DNA of 13,504 nt, taken from UBA8403 sp964455155. GTDB lineage: Bacteria > Bacteroidota > Bacteroidia > Cytophagales > Amoebophilaceae. The translations under genes were made by a program, and so were the position numbers. The notes beneath the pieces are model-generated. The model was given only the letters and a program-made list of their open reading frames with translations, did no database searches and had not been told where the DNA came from. The DNA lies in contig CAYVYH010000022.1 of assembly GCA_964455155.1 (NCBI GenBank), forward strand, positions 1-13,504, read 5' to 3'. Shown piece after piece: positions 7,241-13,504 of the stretch (the stretch's first letter is position 1; every line of letters begins with the position of its first letter).

Positions 7241-7597
7241 CTAGGCTTGCTGTTTAATCCATTCTTGGTCTCTTTTAGAGAGCTTGCTTACTACCAGCCA
7301 ATAAGAATCATCGATCCATTGGTAGAGCGTTGTGTCGGGGATGCTGCCATCTATCGCTACTGTGTTCCAGTGTTTTTTATCCATATGGTAGCCGGGAACA
7401 ACCCCCGCATGTACCTCTCTGAGTTGTAAGGCTGTTTCTGGATCGCACTTAAGGTTAATACTCTCGAATGTCTCCATATTCGTTAGCGTGAATATTTTGC
7501 CCATGACTTTGTACACGAGCGTGTTTCCGTCAAAAGGGAGCCCTTCGGTAACGCCCTTCTTCTGCAAGCAATATGCTCTGTAAGATTCGAGATCCAT
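7241..7597 (-). CDS. MmcQ/YjbR family protein
   Basis: A 118-residue member of the MmcQ/YjbR (DUF419) family, small proteins with a CyaY-like or double-wing DNA-binding-type fold whose cellular role is unsettled. Diagnostic stretches are DLESYRAYCLQKKGVTEGLPFD at the N-terminus, VYKVMGKIFTLTN in the first sheet, NLKCDPETALQLRE in the middle, VVPGYHMDKKHWNTV, and the C-terminal YQWIDDSYWLVVSKLSK. These occur in family order and at normal length, so the protein looks complete. A GTG at 7610-7612 would add five residues; the ATG at 7595-7597 matches the family start better. It precedes thyA on the same strand and is divergent from the MlaE-type gene across a 133-bp promoter region. Confidence 0.88.
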   Translation of the reverse strand: MDLESYRAYCLQKKGVTEGLPFDGNTLVYKVMGKIFTLTNMETFESINLKCDPETALQLREVHAGVVPGYHMDKKHWNTVAIDGSIPDTTLYQWIDDSYWLVVSKLSKRDQEWIKQQA

Positions 7598-7730
7598 AGT
7601 TTCAAGCGACACAGTTCAAATGTATGGCATGTGCGAGTAATACTCAACCTTGGTGGCCATTGTGAGAAGGCAAGGAAAACCGCATGTGACCTAAATTTTG
7701 TACCTTAAGGGGCTTGGTTAACCCTACTAT

Positions 7731-8471
7731 ATGAAAGGTATAGGGAAGTATTTCATATTTCTATACTCGATGTTTGTCAACAGAGAGCGATTCAGGGCGT
7801 ATGTTCGGCAGACGGTAGACGAGTGCGTTGCTATAGGTGTCAACTCCATTTTTCTTGTAGCAATTGTGTCAGTATTTATAGGGGCTGTAGCAAGCATCCA
7901 AATTTACCACACCCTATCATCGCCGTTCATCGGCGCTTTTTTGGTGGGGTATGGGGTGCGTGAGATGACCATCTTAGAGACAGCGCCGACGGTCATGGCT
8001 CTTGTGTTTGCCGGTAGAGTAGGGTCAAGTATTGCGGGCCAGCTCGGCTCTATGCGCATCAGTGAACAAATCGACGCCCTGGAAATTTTAGGTATCAATA
8101 CAACTTCCTATCTCGTGTTACCTAAAATACTTGCTAGTGTCATCACCTACCCCCTCTTGGTGATTATCTCTGCCTTTCTTGCCGTTTACAGCGGTCTCAT
8201 TGCTGCTAAGTTTGTTGTGTCAGTGGCACCTGAAGACTATATCAGTGGTCTTAGATATATGTTTGATCCGTATTCAGTTTATTTTGCAATTTATAAATCG
8301 GTGGTCTATGCGCTGCTCATATCTTCCATTTCTGCCTATCGGGGGTTTTATATATCTGGGGGAGCGGTAGCGGTTGGTAGAGCAAGTACGCGTGCTGTGA
8401 CAGATAGTTGCATCGCTATATTACTGGCCGACTACATAATGACTCAATTACTTTTGAATCCTTCTCTCTAG
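7731..8471 (+). CDS. mlaE: MlaE-family ABC transporter permease
   Basis: A 246-residue inner-membrane permease of the MlaE/YrbE family, the channel subunit of MCE-type transporters that move phospholipids between inner and outer membranes. Hydrophobic segments lie at about 35-57, 83-100, 127-160, 183-203 and 224-243, after an amphipathic N-terminal helix. The family hallmark occupies 95-121: GRVGSSIAGQLGSM, then RISEQIDALEILG, the coupling region to the ATPase. The GGAVAVGRASTRAV motif at 210-223 is also typical. The start ATG at 7731 has no Shine-Dalgarno match; a GGTTAACC palindrome lies just upstream at 7716-7723. The ATPase gene starts 2 bp after its stop, so the two are surely co-translated. 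No MCE (MlaD) gene follows directly; in Bacteroidota it may lie elsewhere. Confidence 0.93.
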   Translation: MKGIGKYFIFLYSMFVNRERFRAYVRQTVDECVAIGVNSIFLVAIVSVFIGAVASIQIYHTLSSPFIGAFLVGYGVREMTILETAPTVMALVFAGRVGSSIAGQLGSMRISEQIDALEILGINTTSYLVLPKILASVITYPLLVIISAFLAVYSGLIAAKFVVSVAPEDYISGLRYMFDPYSVYFAIYKSVVYALLISSISAYRGFYISGGAVAVGRASTRAVTDSCIAILLADYIMTQLLLNPSL

Positions 8472-8473
8472 GT

Positions 8474-9226
8474 ATGATCTCGTTTCAGAACATGAGTAAA
8501 ACCTTTGATGGCAAGACGGTGTTGGATGGCGTGAGTGGACAGTTTGAGCAAGGAAGAGTAAATCTGGTCATTGGGGCAAGTGGTACTGGAAAAAGCGTAC
8601 TTATAAAATGCATTGTGGGGCTTATTCAGCCTGATGGAGGACATGTCGTGTTTGATGGAAGAGATTTTTCAAATGCGCCTAGAAGCAGGACGGTGCGTAT
8701 TAGAAGGGAGATAGGAATGCTGTTCCAGGGAGGAGCATTATTTGACTCTAAAAGCGTGGAGGAGAATGTGATGTTTCCGCTCGACATCCTTACTGACATG
8801 TCGCGAGATGCCAAACTAGACCGCGTTAATTTTTGTCTCCAACGTGTAGGACTGTCGAATGCGAATAAAAAAATGCCTAGTGAGTTGAGTGGTGGCATGC
8901 AGAAAAGAGTAGGTGTGGCACGTGCTATTGTTAATAACTCTAAGTACCTTTTCTGTGATGAACCTACTTCTGGTCTTGATGCAAGAACAGGACTATTGAT
9001 AGATCAATTGATTCAAGAGCTTACCTATGAGTACAACATTACTACCACGGTGGTTACTCATGACATGAATAGTATTGTGTCTATCGGCGATAGTATTTTG
9101 TTTCTTGAGCAAGGGAAAAAAGTTTGGGAGGGCACTTCATCAGACATTTTTCATGCTGACGTGGCAGCGCTACAAGATTTTATTTTTGCGAGCAAGTTGA
9201 TGGGGATGGCCAAGAAACAAATTTGA
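8474..9226 (+). CDS. mlaF: MlaF-family ABC transporter ATP-binding protein
   Basis: A 250-residue ABC ATPase that should power the adjacent MlaE-type permease in lipid transport at the cell envelope. Motifs in order: Walker A GASGTGKS (34-41), Q-loop in GMLFQGGALF (Q85), ABC signature LSGGMQ (138-143), Walker B YLFCDEP (158-164), D-loop SGLDA (166-170) and switch His196 in VVTHD. The FQGGALFDSKSVEENV stretch and GGMQKRVGVARAI are characteristic of the MlaF group rather than of other importers. The ATG at 8474 is chosen because homology begins at once with ISFQNMSKTF. A longer frame back to 8408 lies inside the permease gene and adds only residues without family resemblance. The last residues, FIFASKLMGMAKKQI, form a short C-terminal tail. 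All catalytic residues are present. Confidence 0.95.
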   Translation: MISFQNMSKTFDGKTVLDGVSGQFEQGRVNLVIGASGTGKSVLIKCIVGLIQPDGGHVVFDGRDFSNAPRSRTVRIRREIGMLFQGGALFDSKSVEENVMFPLDILTDMSRDAKLDRVNFCLQRVGLSNANKKMPSELSGGMQKRVGVARAIVNNSKYLFCDEPTSGLDARTGLLIDQLIQELTYEYNITTTVVTHDMNSIVSIGDSILFLEQGKKVWEGTSSDIFHADVAALQDFIFASKLMGMAKKQI

Positions 9227-9456
9227 GTGCCATGTTATCAACTATATTTGCCCTTCATACTGGGCCCCTCTACATTGCAAGTGCCAGCTAGCTGTGGGCA
9301 TAACCTGACATGTAGTGCGCGGCGGCTTATGATCAGTCGAGCCTTTATTTATACGCATGCAGGTGTACTCTTGTCTCTCTGTTCTACAACACCTACCCTC
9401 AGGCCTTGAGTCCTTGGCCTTTTGTGGCAGGGGTGCCCATTATCAATACTAAGAAA
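9227..9456. other. 230-bp gap between mlaF and atpC, no gene recognised
   Basis: This is where atpD would be expected in many Bacteroidota, but no reading frame resembles the beta subunit, not even its C-terminus. A perfect 10-base palindrome CAGCTAGCTG lies at 9285-9294. A 60-codon frame beginning at 9227 has no family resemblance. A promoter for atpC should lie here but I cannot point to one. Confidence 0.4.
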
Positions 9457-9699
9457 ATGTATCTCACGATTATCACCCCCAATAGGCAGCTCTTTGAAGG
9501 TAGCGTTAAGCAAGCAACCTTACCGGGTAGTGCGGGGTCTTTTCAAGTATTCAAAGGTCATGCGCCACTGGTTAGCGTCTTACAAAAAGGCACTATGTTT
9601 TACGGAGATGGTCATCAAGAACACGCTTTATCCATTGAAGAAGGATTGGTAGAGGTGTTCGGTGACCGTATTACTGTCTTGTTGGCATCTGCTACGTAG
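9457..9699 (+). CDS. atpC: ATP synthase F1 epsilon subunit
   Basis: An 80-residue epsilon subunit of F1Fo ATP synthase, part of the central stalk that couples rotation to catalysis. It contains only the N-terminal beta-sandwich: MYLTIITPNRQLFEG, then VKQATLPGSAGSFQVFKGHAPLVSVLQKG, and the closing SIEEGLVEVFGDRITVLLAS strands. The C-terminal helical domain that acts as an inhibitor in E. coli (about 135 residues in total) is absent, as is normal in Bacteroidota. The start is the ATG at 9457, which places homology at residue 1; an open frame extends upstream but has only GTG or TTG codons and no resemblance. The gene stands alone, with an mla operon before it and a non-coding stretch then thrS after it, so the ATP synthase genes are dispersed in this genome. 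Confidence 0.93.
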   Translation: MYLTIITPNRQLFEGSVKQATLPGSAGSFQVFKGHAPLVSVLQKGTMFYGDGHQEHALSIEEGLVEVFGDRITVLLASAT

Positions 9700-10011
9700 G
9701 TACTCCTGCACTGTGGTATAAGCTCTTGAGTTTTCTACTTCCATAGGAGGCCCAGGCAGATGATCTTCGCCGTATGGCTGTGATGAAAATCTCGGCATGC
9801 ATCCCAAGTTATGGGGACGCACTGCTGCCATACTGTCTAAAACAGATAGTGGTGTGTGATAACACCCAGGTGTCATCGCAGCATAGAGCGGGATCCTTGA
9901 AAAATAAAGGAGTCTACGCCCCCTGCCTACTGCCGCAAAAAACTTCCCAGGGGGAGTGGTTGCTAGTGATTCTACGACTAAGGTCACATATTTGTAGGCG
10001 AAGAGTCAATC
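9700..10011 (+). other. 312-bp structured non-coding stretch before thrS
   Basis: No convincing gene. Near its left side an AGGAGG (9745-9750) sits 9 bases before an ATG at 9760 that opens a 7-codon frame, MIFAVWL, ending at 9783. Three hairpins then follow on the plus strand: 9832-9850 (ACTGTCT/AGATAGT, loop AAAAC), 9855-9880 (TGTGAT and ACAC paired with GTGT and ATCGCA, one A/C mismatch, loop CCAG) and 9942-9957 (ACTTCC/GGGAGT). A leader RNA of thrS, a small RNA, or chance structure in decayed sequence are all possible. Longer frames here (for example 9774-10046) match nothing and overlap thrS. Confidence 0.4.
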
Positions 10012-11946
10012 ATGCACTACGAAACAATCAGTATCACTTTTCCTGATGGGATGGTAAAACCTTTTCCCAGCGGAGCAACAGGCCTGGACATTGCGGAACA
10101 TATCAGTGAAATCCTGTCTAGGAGAGTGTTAGCAATGTTGGTCAATGGCGAGGTACGCGACGCTACCCGTGCCATCCATGAAGATGCAACCGTGCAGTTG
10201 CTTACCTGGGACGATGAAGCCGGAAAGCGTGTCTTCTGGCATTCTACTGCTCATCTGCTGGCGGAAGCATTGGAGGCATTGTATCCTGGTATCCAGCTGG
10301 GTACTGGTCCTGCTATCGATCGTGGGTTTTACTATGATGTTGATTTTGGCCAACAAGTCTTTGACTCGACGTGCCTTGAGGCGATAGAGACTAAAATACT
10401 AGACCTAGCGCGGCAGAGGAACCCCTACTTCAGGATTGAAGTGAGCAAGGAAGAAGCAGTCGAGTATTTTCTGGCAAAAGGAGGAACTTACAAGCTAGAT
10501 ATTTTGGAGCGGTTGGCGGATGAACAAATTACTTTTTACCGGCAAGGAGCATTCACAGATCTTTGTAAGGGGCCTCACCTGCCCCATACGGGCTTTGTCA
10601 AAGCAGTAAAGCTACTCAGTGTGGCTGGCGCGTATTGGCGGGGCAATGAAGAAAACAAGCAGCTGACACGTATCTATGGCATTTCTTTCCCTCAGCAAAA
10701 GGAACTTAAAGCGCACCTTTTGCTATTAGAAGAAGCAAAAAAAAGGAATCATCAGAGGCTAGGGAAAGAGTTAAAGCTCTTTACCTTTTCCGAAAAAGTA
10801 GGTATCGGGTTACCACTTTGGCTTCCCAAAGGTGCTGTGTTGCGGGAGCGACTTGAGCAATTCCTGCGTGAAGCCCAGCTGAAGGCCGGCTATCAGCCTG
10901 TAGTGACGCCACACGTTGGTCTGAAAAGCCTGTATATCACTTCTGGGCACTATGAGAAATATGGCCAAGATTCCTTTCAGCCTATTCAGACGCCTCATGC
11001 AGGAGAAGAGTTTGTACTCAAGCCTATGAACTGTCCGCATCACTGCGAGATCTACAAAAGCGAACCTAAATCTTATAGAGACTTACCTATACGCTTGGCA
11101 GAGTTTGGGACGGTATATCGTTACGAGCAGCATGGAGAGTTACATGGTCTGGCGCGCACCCGATGTTTCACTCAGGATGATGCGCATATTTTCTGTCGTC
11201 TTGATCAAGTCAAAGAAGAGTTTGAAAAGGTAATAGACTTGGTGCTGTATGTTTTTGAGAAACTTGGATTCAGCGATTACACCGCTCAACTTTCATTGAG
11301 GACCCCTGGACAGTCTTCTAAATACATTGGGGAAGAACAAGACTGGGAAAGAGCTGAGAAAGAACTTCAAGAGGTAGTCATTCAAAAAGGCCTAAAAGCC
11401 ACAAAAGCACTAGGAGAGGCTGCTTTCTATGGGCCCAAGTTAGATTTTATGGTCAAAGATGCTTTGGGTAGAAGCTGGCAGCTAGGTACAGTACAGCTAG
11501 ACTACCAGTTGCCTGAGCGTTTCGATTTGACCTATATAGGCAAGAATAGCAAAAAACATCGGCCTGTACTGATCCATCGCGCCCCTTTCGGCTCTTTAGA
11601 GCGGTTTATTGCTTTATTGCTAGAACACACTGGCGGGAAACTACCTCTTTGGTTAGCTCCTGACCAGGTGGTTGTGTTGCCTATTTCAGAGAAATATTCG
11701 GCCTACGCTGATCAAGTTTATCAAACACTAGCGAATCAAAATCTTCGTGGATTTGTAGACCATCGAGACGAGAAGATAGGCAAGAAAATACGAAATGCTG
11801 AATCTTGTAAAGTGCCATATATGCTCATTGTAGGGGAAAAAGAAATGCTTGAGCACACGGTGGCGGTGCGGAGGCAAGGTATAGGTGACCAGGGTAGCAA
11901 GCATCTTGGTGAGTTTGTCGCGATGATGGTGAAGGAGCTCAGCTAG
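10012..11946 (+). CDS. thrS: Threonyl-tRNA synthetase
   Basis: A 644-residue class II synthetase that charges tRNA-Thr and edits mis-attached serine. Residues 1-65 are the TGS domain. The editing domain has its four metal-site-like residues: H77 and H81 (HSTAH), C185 and H189 (CKGPH). The catalytic core from about 250 holds zinc ligands C341 (MNCPHH), H392 (DDAHIFCR) and H522 (LIHRAPFG). Motif 2 R370 lies in GTVYRYE, and motif 3 R531 in GSLERFI. The anticodon-binding domain occupies about 548-640. Length matches the E. coli enzyme (642), and all key residues are present at near-identical spacing. The ATG at 10012 begins a typical TGS lead. It heads the conserved cluster thrS-infC-rpmI-rplT, with a 126-bp gap before infC. 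Confidence 0.98.
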   Translation: MHYETISITFPDGMVKPFPSGATGLDIAEHISEILSRRVLAMLVNGEVRDATRAIHEDATVQLLTWDDEAGKRVFWHSTAHLLAEALEALYPGIQLGTGPAIDRGFYYDVDFGQQVFDSTCLEAIETKILDLARQRNPYFRIEVSKEEAVEYFLAKGGTYKLDILERLADEQITFYRQGAFTDLCKGPHLPHTGFVKAVKLLSVAGAYWRGNEENKQLTRIYGISFPQQKELKAHLLLLEEAKKRNHQRLGKELKLFTFSEKVGIGLPLWLPKGAVLRERLEQFLREAQLKAGYQPVVTPHVGLKSLYITSGHYEKYGQDSFQPIQTPHAGEEFVLKPMNCPHHCEIYKSEPKSYRDLPIRLAEFGTVYRYEQHGELHGLARTRCFTQDDAHIFCRLDQVKEEFEKVIDLVLYVFEKLGFSDYTAQLSLRTPGQSSKYIGEEQDWERAEKELQEVVIQKGLKATKALGEAAFYGPKLDFMVKDALGRSWQLGTVQLDYQLPERFDLTYIGKNSKKHRPVLIHRAPFGSLERFIALLLEHTGGKLPLWLAPDQVVVLPISEKYSAYADQVYQTLANQNLRGFVDHRDEKIGKKIRNAESCKVPYMLIVGEKEMLEHTVAVRRQGIGDQGSKHLGEFVAMMVKELS

Positions 11947-12002
11947 CTCAAAGTGTGTACTAAAAATTGGGTGAGTGGGGCAGTGTCTATGGACTACTAT
12001 TT

Positions 12003-12010
12003 TATTTTTG
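12003..12010 (+). promoter_or_regulatory. Possible Bacteroidota -7 element before infC
   Basis: TATTTTTG matches the Bacteroidota -7 consensus TAnnTTTG exactly and lies in the thrS-infC gap. There is no TTTG or TTG at the expected distance upstream; the nearest TTG, at 11967, is too far. It would give infC-rpmI-rplT its own promoter, but a chance match in T-rich sequence is quite possible. Confidence 0.25.
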
Positions 12011-12072
12011 AGAACTTATCCTGATATTTGGTGGCCTTGATAACAGGCTCCAGAACTAAAAGTTAAACAGGT

Positions 12073-12624
12073 ATCCGCAAGCAGAAAAAACAGGTATTCC
12101 GAAGAAGAGTCGAAGAACCTTATAGGATCAACGGCGGGATCGTTGCTTCCGAGGTGAGGCTCGTAGGTGATAACGTTGAAGTGGGGGTCTATTCTATCAA
12201 AGAGGCACTCAGCATGGCGGCCAGCCAAGAGCTGGATTTGGTAGAGATATCGCCGAATGCTGACCTACCGATATGCAAAATAATTGACTATTCTAAGTTC
12301 AAGTACGAGCAGAAGAAAAAGCAAAAAGCAATCGATTCTAAGGTTCAGAAGACGGTAGTGAAGGAGATTCGTTTTGGACCTAATACGGACGAACACGACT
12401 TCAACTTTAAATTGAAGCACGCCACCAAGTTTCTTGGAGATAGTGCTAAGGTCAAGGTTGCCGTACACTTTAGAGGCAGAACTATTGCCTTCAAAGAAAG
12501 GGGAGAGTTGCTTTTGCTCAAGTTTGCCCAAGCTTTGGAAGGACATGGCAAGGTGGAGCATCTTCCTCAGATGGAGGGTAGGCGCATGATGCTGACCATA
12601 TCGCCCAAGCTTGTTAAGAAGTAG
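12073..12624 (+). CDS. infC: Translation initiation factor IF-3, AUC start
   Basis: A 183-residue IF3, which binds the 30S subunit, keeps subunits apart and proofreads start-codon and initiator-tRNA pairing. The N-terminal domain carries RRRVEEPYRING, then EVRLVGDNVEVG; the linker has KFKYEQKKKQK; the C-terminal domain runs from KTVVKEIRFGPN through HFRGRTIAF to the MMLTISPK end. Between the in-frame TAA at 12064 and the conserved region there is no ATG, GTG or TTG: the first GTG, at 12154, is inside the conserved EVRLVGDN segment and would remove 27 residues. The ATC at 12073 is the only plausible start and gives a normal N-terminus. IF3 discriminates against such codons, and in E. coli infC (AUU start) this is the basis of autocontrol, so the same is likely here. 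rpmI follows after 31 bp. Confidence 0.93.
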   Translation: MRKQKKQVFRRRVEEPYRINGGIVASEVRLVGDNVEVGVYSIKEALSMAASQELDLVEISPNADLPICKIIDYSKFKYEQKKKQKAIDSKVQKTVVKEIRFGPNTDEHDFNFKLKHATKFLGDSAKVKVAVHFRGRTIAFKERGELLLLKFAQALEGHGKVEHLPQMEGRRMMLTISPKLVKK

Positions 12625-12655
12625 ATCGGCTGTCGAAGAACTCAAGTAAGAAAAT

Positions 12656-12850
12656 ATGCCAAAGGTAAAGACGCACTCAGGGGCTAAGAAAAGGTTTAGC
12701 TTGACGGGGACAGGTAAAATTAAGCGTGCACATGCTTTCAAAAATCACGAGCTAGGCAAAAAGCAGACTAAGCAAAAAAGAAGGCTTACACACAAAGCGC
12801 TGGTCCACAAGGCAGATAAGTCTAGAGTCCAGAAAATGCTGGGTGTCTGA
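12656..12850 (+). CDS. rpmI: 50S ribosomal protein bL35
   Basis: A 64-residue, very basic ribosomal protein of the large subunit. MPKVKTHSGAKKRFSLTGTG at the start, KIKRAHAFKNHELGKK in the middle and the C-terminal ADKSRVQKMLGV match bL35 at its normal length. The ATG at 12656 starts the conserved MPK. It lies between infC (31 bp) and rplT (46 bp) in the standard order. No obvious Shine-Dalgarno sequence; the upstream sequence is A-rich, as is common in this phylum. Confidence 0.98.
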   Translation: MPKVKTHSGAKKRFSLTGTGKIKRAHAFKNHELGKKQTKQKRRLTHKALVHKADKSRVQKMLGV

Positions 12851-12896
12851 AGTTTAGGTGAGCTAGTAAATAACGCAATAGTTAAGAAATCCCAAA

Positions 12897-13238
12897 ATGC
12901 CCAGATCTGTCAACGCCGTTGCTTCTAAGGCACGTAAGAAAAGAATCCTGAAACTAGCCAAAGGCTACTGGGGGAGAAGAAAGAATGTATGGACTGTAGC
13001 TAAGAATGCGGTAGAGCGAGGGCTTCAGTACGCATATCGAGACCGCAAGGTTAGGAAGAGGGAGTTCAAAAAGCTTTGGAATCAGCGTATCAATGCAGCT
13101 GCCAGAATACATGGCATGTCGTACTCGGTTTTTATGGGTCGGCTACAAACCAGTGGTATGGTCTTGAATAGGAAGGTGTTGGCTGATCTTGCTATGAACC
13201 ACCCTGCTGCATTTGAGGCTGTTGTCAAGAAGCTATGA
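12897..13238 (+). CDS. rplT: 50S ribosomal protein bL20
   Basis: A 113-residue basic protein that binds 23S rRNA early and is needed for assembly of the large subunit. It has MPRSVNAVASKARKKRILK, the GYWGRRKNVWTVAK segment, the RDRKVRKREFKKLWNQRINAAAR helix and a C-terminal globular part with GRLQTSGMVLNRKVLADLA. Length is normal (114-119 in most bacteria). In other bacteria L20 represses its own operon by binding mRNA that mimics its rRNA site; I see no definite copy of that site in the short gaps here. It is the last gene of the cluster, followed by a likely terminator 28 bp downstream. Confidence 0.98.
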   Translation: MPRSVNAVASKARKKRILKLAKGYWGRRKNVWTVAKNAVERGLQYAYRDRKVRKREFKKLWNQRINAAARIHGMSYSVFMGRLQTSGMVLNRKVLADLAMNHPAAFEAVVKKL

Positions 13239-13266
13239 ACGGAATGAGCGCTCGTGCCTACTGCTG

Positions 13267-13285
13267 TGCGTGAGTCGCTCACGTA
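13267..13285 (+). terminator. Probable terminator after rplT
   Basis: An 8-bp stem TGCGTGAG/CTCACGTA with one G-U pair and a TCG loop starts 28 bp past the rplT stop. It is followed by a moderately T-rich stretch (GTTCTTGTCTTAATTC) rather than a pure T run. Position and stability fit an intrinsic terminator for the thrS-infC-rpmI-rplT unit. Confidence 0.45.
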
Positions 13286-13504
13286 GTTCTTGTCTTAATT
13301 CATTTCTTCGGTTTAGTATTTAATCCTGCGGTAGCTTTTTTATTTGCTCAGGCCGATCGACGTCGTGTGCGGAGTCTCTAGGTACCAAGGATGCCCAGAC
13401 TTCCGTTGGGTTGGCTATGTAAGCGTCTCATGCATCCGTTGAGTTTGTGCCTAAGCTTCGAGAAGCGTAATCATTCTGTGCTGGTTACATCTTCTCTGAG
13501 AAGT
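13286..13504. other. Right-edge region, no gene recognised
   Basis: This stretch holds no complete gene I can identify. A frame opening at the ATG at 13391 stays open to the window edge (38 codons) but its residues resemble no family. A small hairpin GCTT-CGAG-AAGC lies around 13457-13468. No tRNA T-loop or other RNA signature is seen. Confidence 0.35.

Noticed and set aside
7690..7730. TAAATTTTG as a -7 promoter element for mlaE
   Set aside because: It has one base too many for TAnnTTTG and no TTG at the right distance upstream.
8408..8473. Longer mlaF beginning at the ATG at 8408
   Set aside because: The extra 22 residues lie inside the mlaE reading frame and have no resemblance to the family; the ATG at 8474 begins exactly at the homology.
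9774..10046. 90-codon plus-strand frame before thrS
   Set aside because: It overlaps the thrS start by 35 bases, matches no family and has many Cys and rare residues; an apparent helix-like start (EAQADDLRRM) is cut off by a TAG, so it is not a C-terminal domain of AtpC.
12154..12624. Short IF3 starting at the GTG at 12154
   Set aside because: It would drop 27 residues of conserved N-terminal domain that are encoded in frame just upstream; the AUC start explains them.
13391..13504. Open frame running off the right edge
   Set aside because: Only 38 codons visible with no recognisable residues; could be chance.

Overview
The window is a housekeeping segment from a bacterium of the phylum Bacteroidota. 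Two genes belong to families essentially confined to that phylum (DUF3822 and DUF4296). HflX carries the Bacteroidota form of switch I and the segment after DTVGF. AtpC is the short, single-domain form. Most starts lack a clear Shine-Dalgarno sequence, and tRNA-Arg has no encoded CCA. Base composition is in the mid-40s percent GC by eye. Genes are short and loosely spaced, with several 200-570 bp gaps, and units that are often joined (atpD-atpC, complete mutS2) are split or missing. That would fit a reduced or host-associated lineage of Cytophagales type, but this last step is inference and I do not name a genus.

Left part (1-3683): a minus-strand DUF3822 gene, a 569-bp divergent gap in which I recognise nothing, then a plus-strand pair: a secreted DUF4296 protein and a small Smr-domain protein that looks like only the C-terminal tail of MutS2. 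Facing them on the minus strand is hflX (ribosome-splitting GTPase). The A and G of its TAG stop are the first two bases of a tRNA-Arg(CCT).

Middle part (3684-9226): a GC-rich hairpin cluster lies between the divergent hflX and murF. murF (peptidoglycan precursor ligase) and dprA (ssDNA-binding RecA loader) run on the plus strand. thyA and an MmcQ/YjbR-family gene form a minus-strand pair converging on dprA. An MlaE-type permease and its MlaF-type ATPase, 2 bp apart, form the core of an MCE-type lipid transporter of the cell envelope; no MCE substrate-binding gene is adjacent.

Right part (9227-13504): an isolated atpC (ATP synthase epsilon) without atpD, a 312-bp gap with several good hairpins, then the conserved translation cluster thrS-infC-rpmI-rplT, followed by a probable terminator. 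infC has no ATG, GTG or TTG that gives a full-length protein; its start must be the AUC at 12073, the rare-start type associated with IF3 autocontrol.

I see no mobile element, CRISPR array, toxin-antitoxin pair or defence system. The best leads are small-scale: the gene/tRNA overlap, the AUC start, the stand-alone MutS2 tail, and the structured non-coding stretches before thrS and murF.
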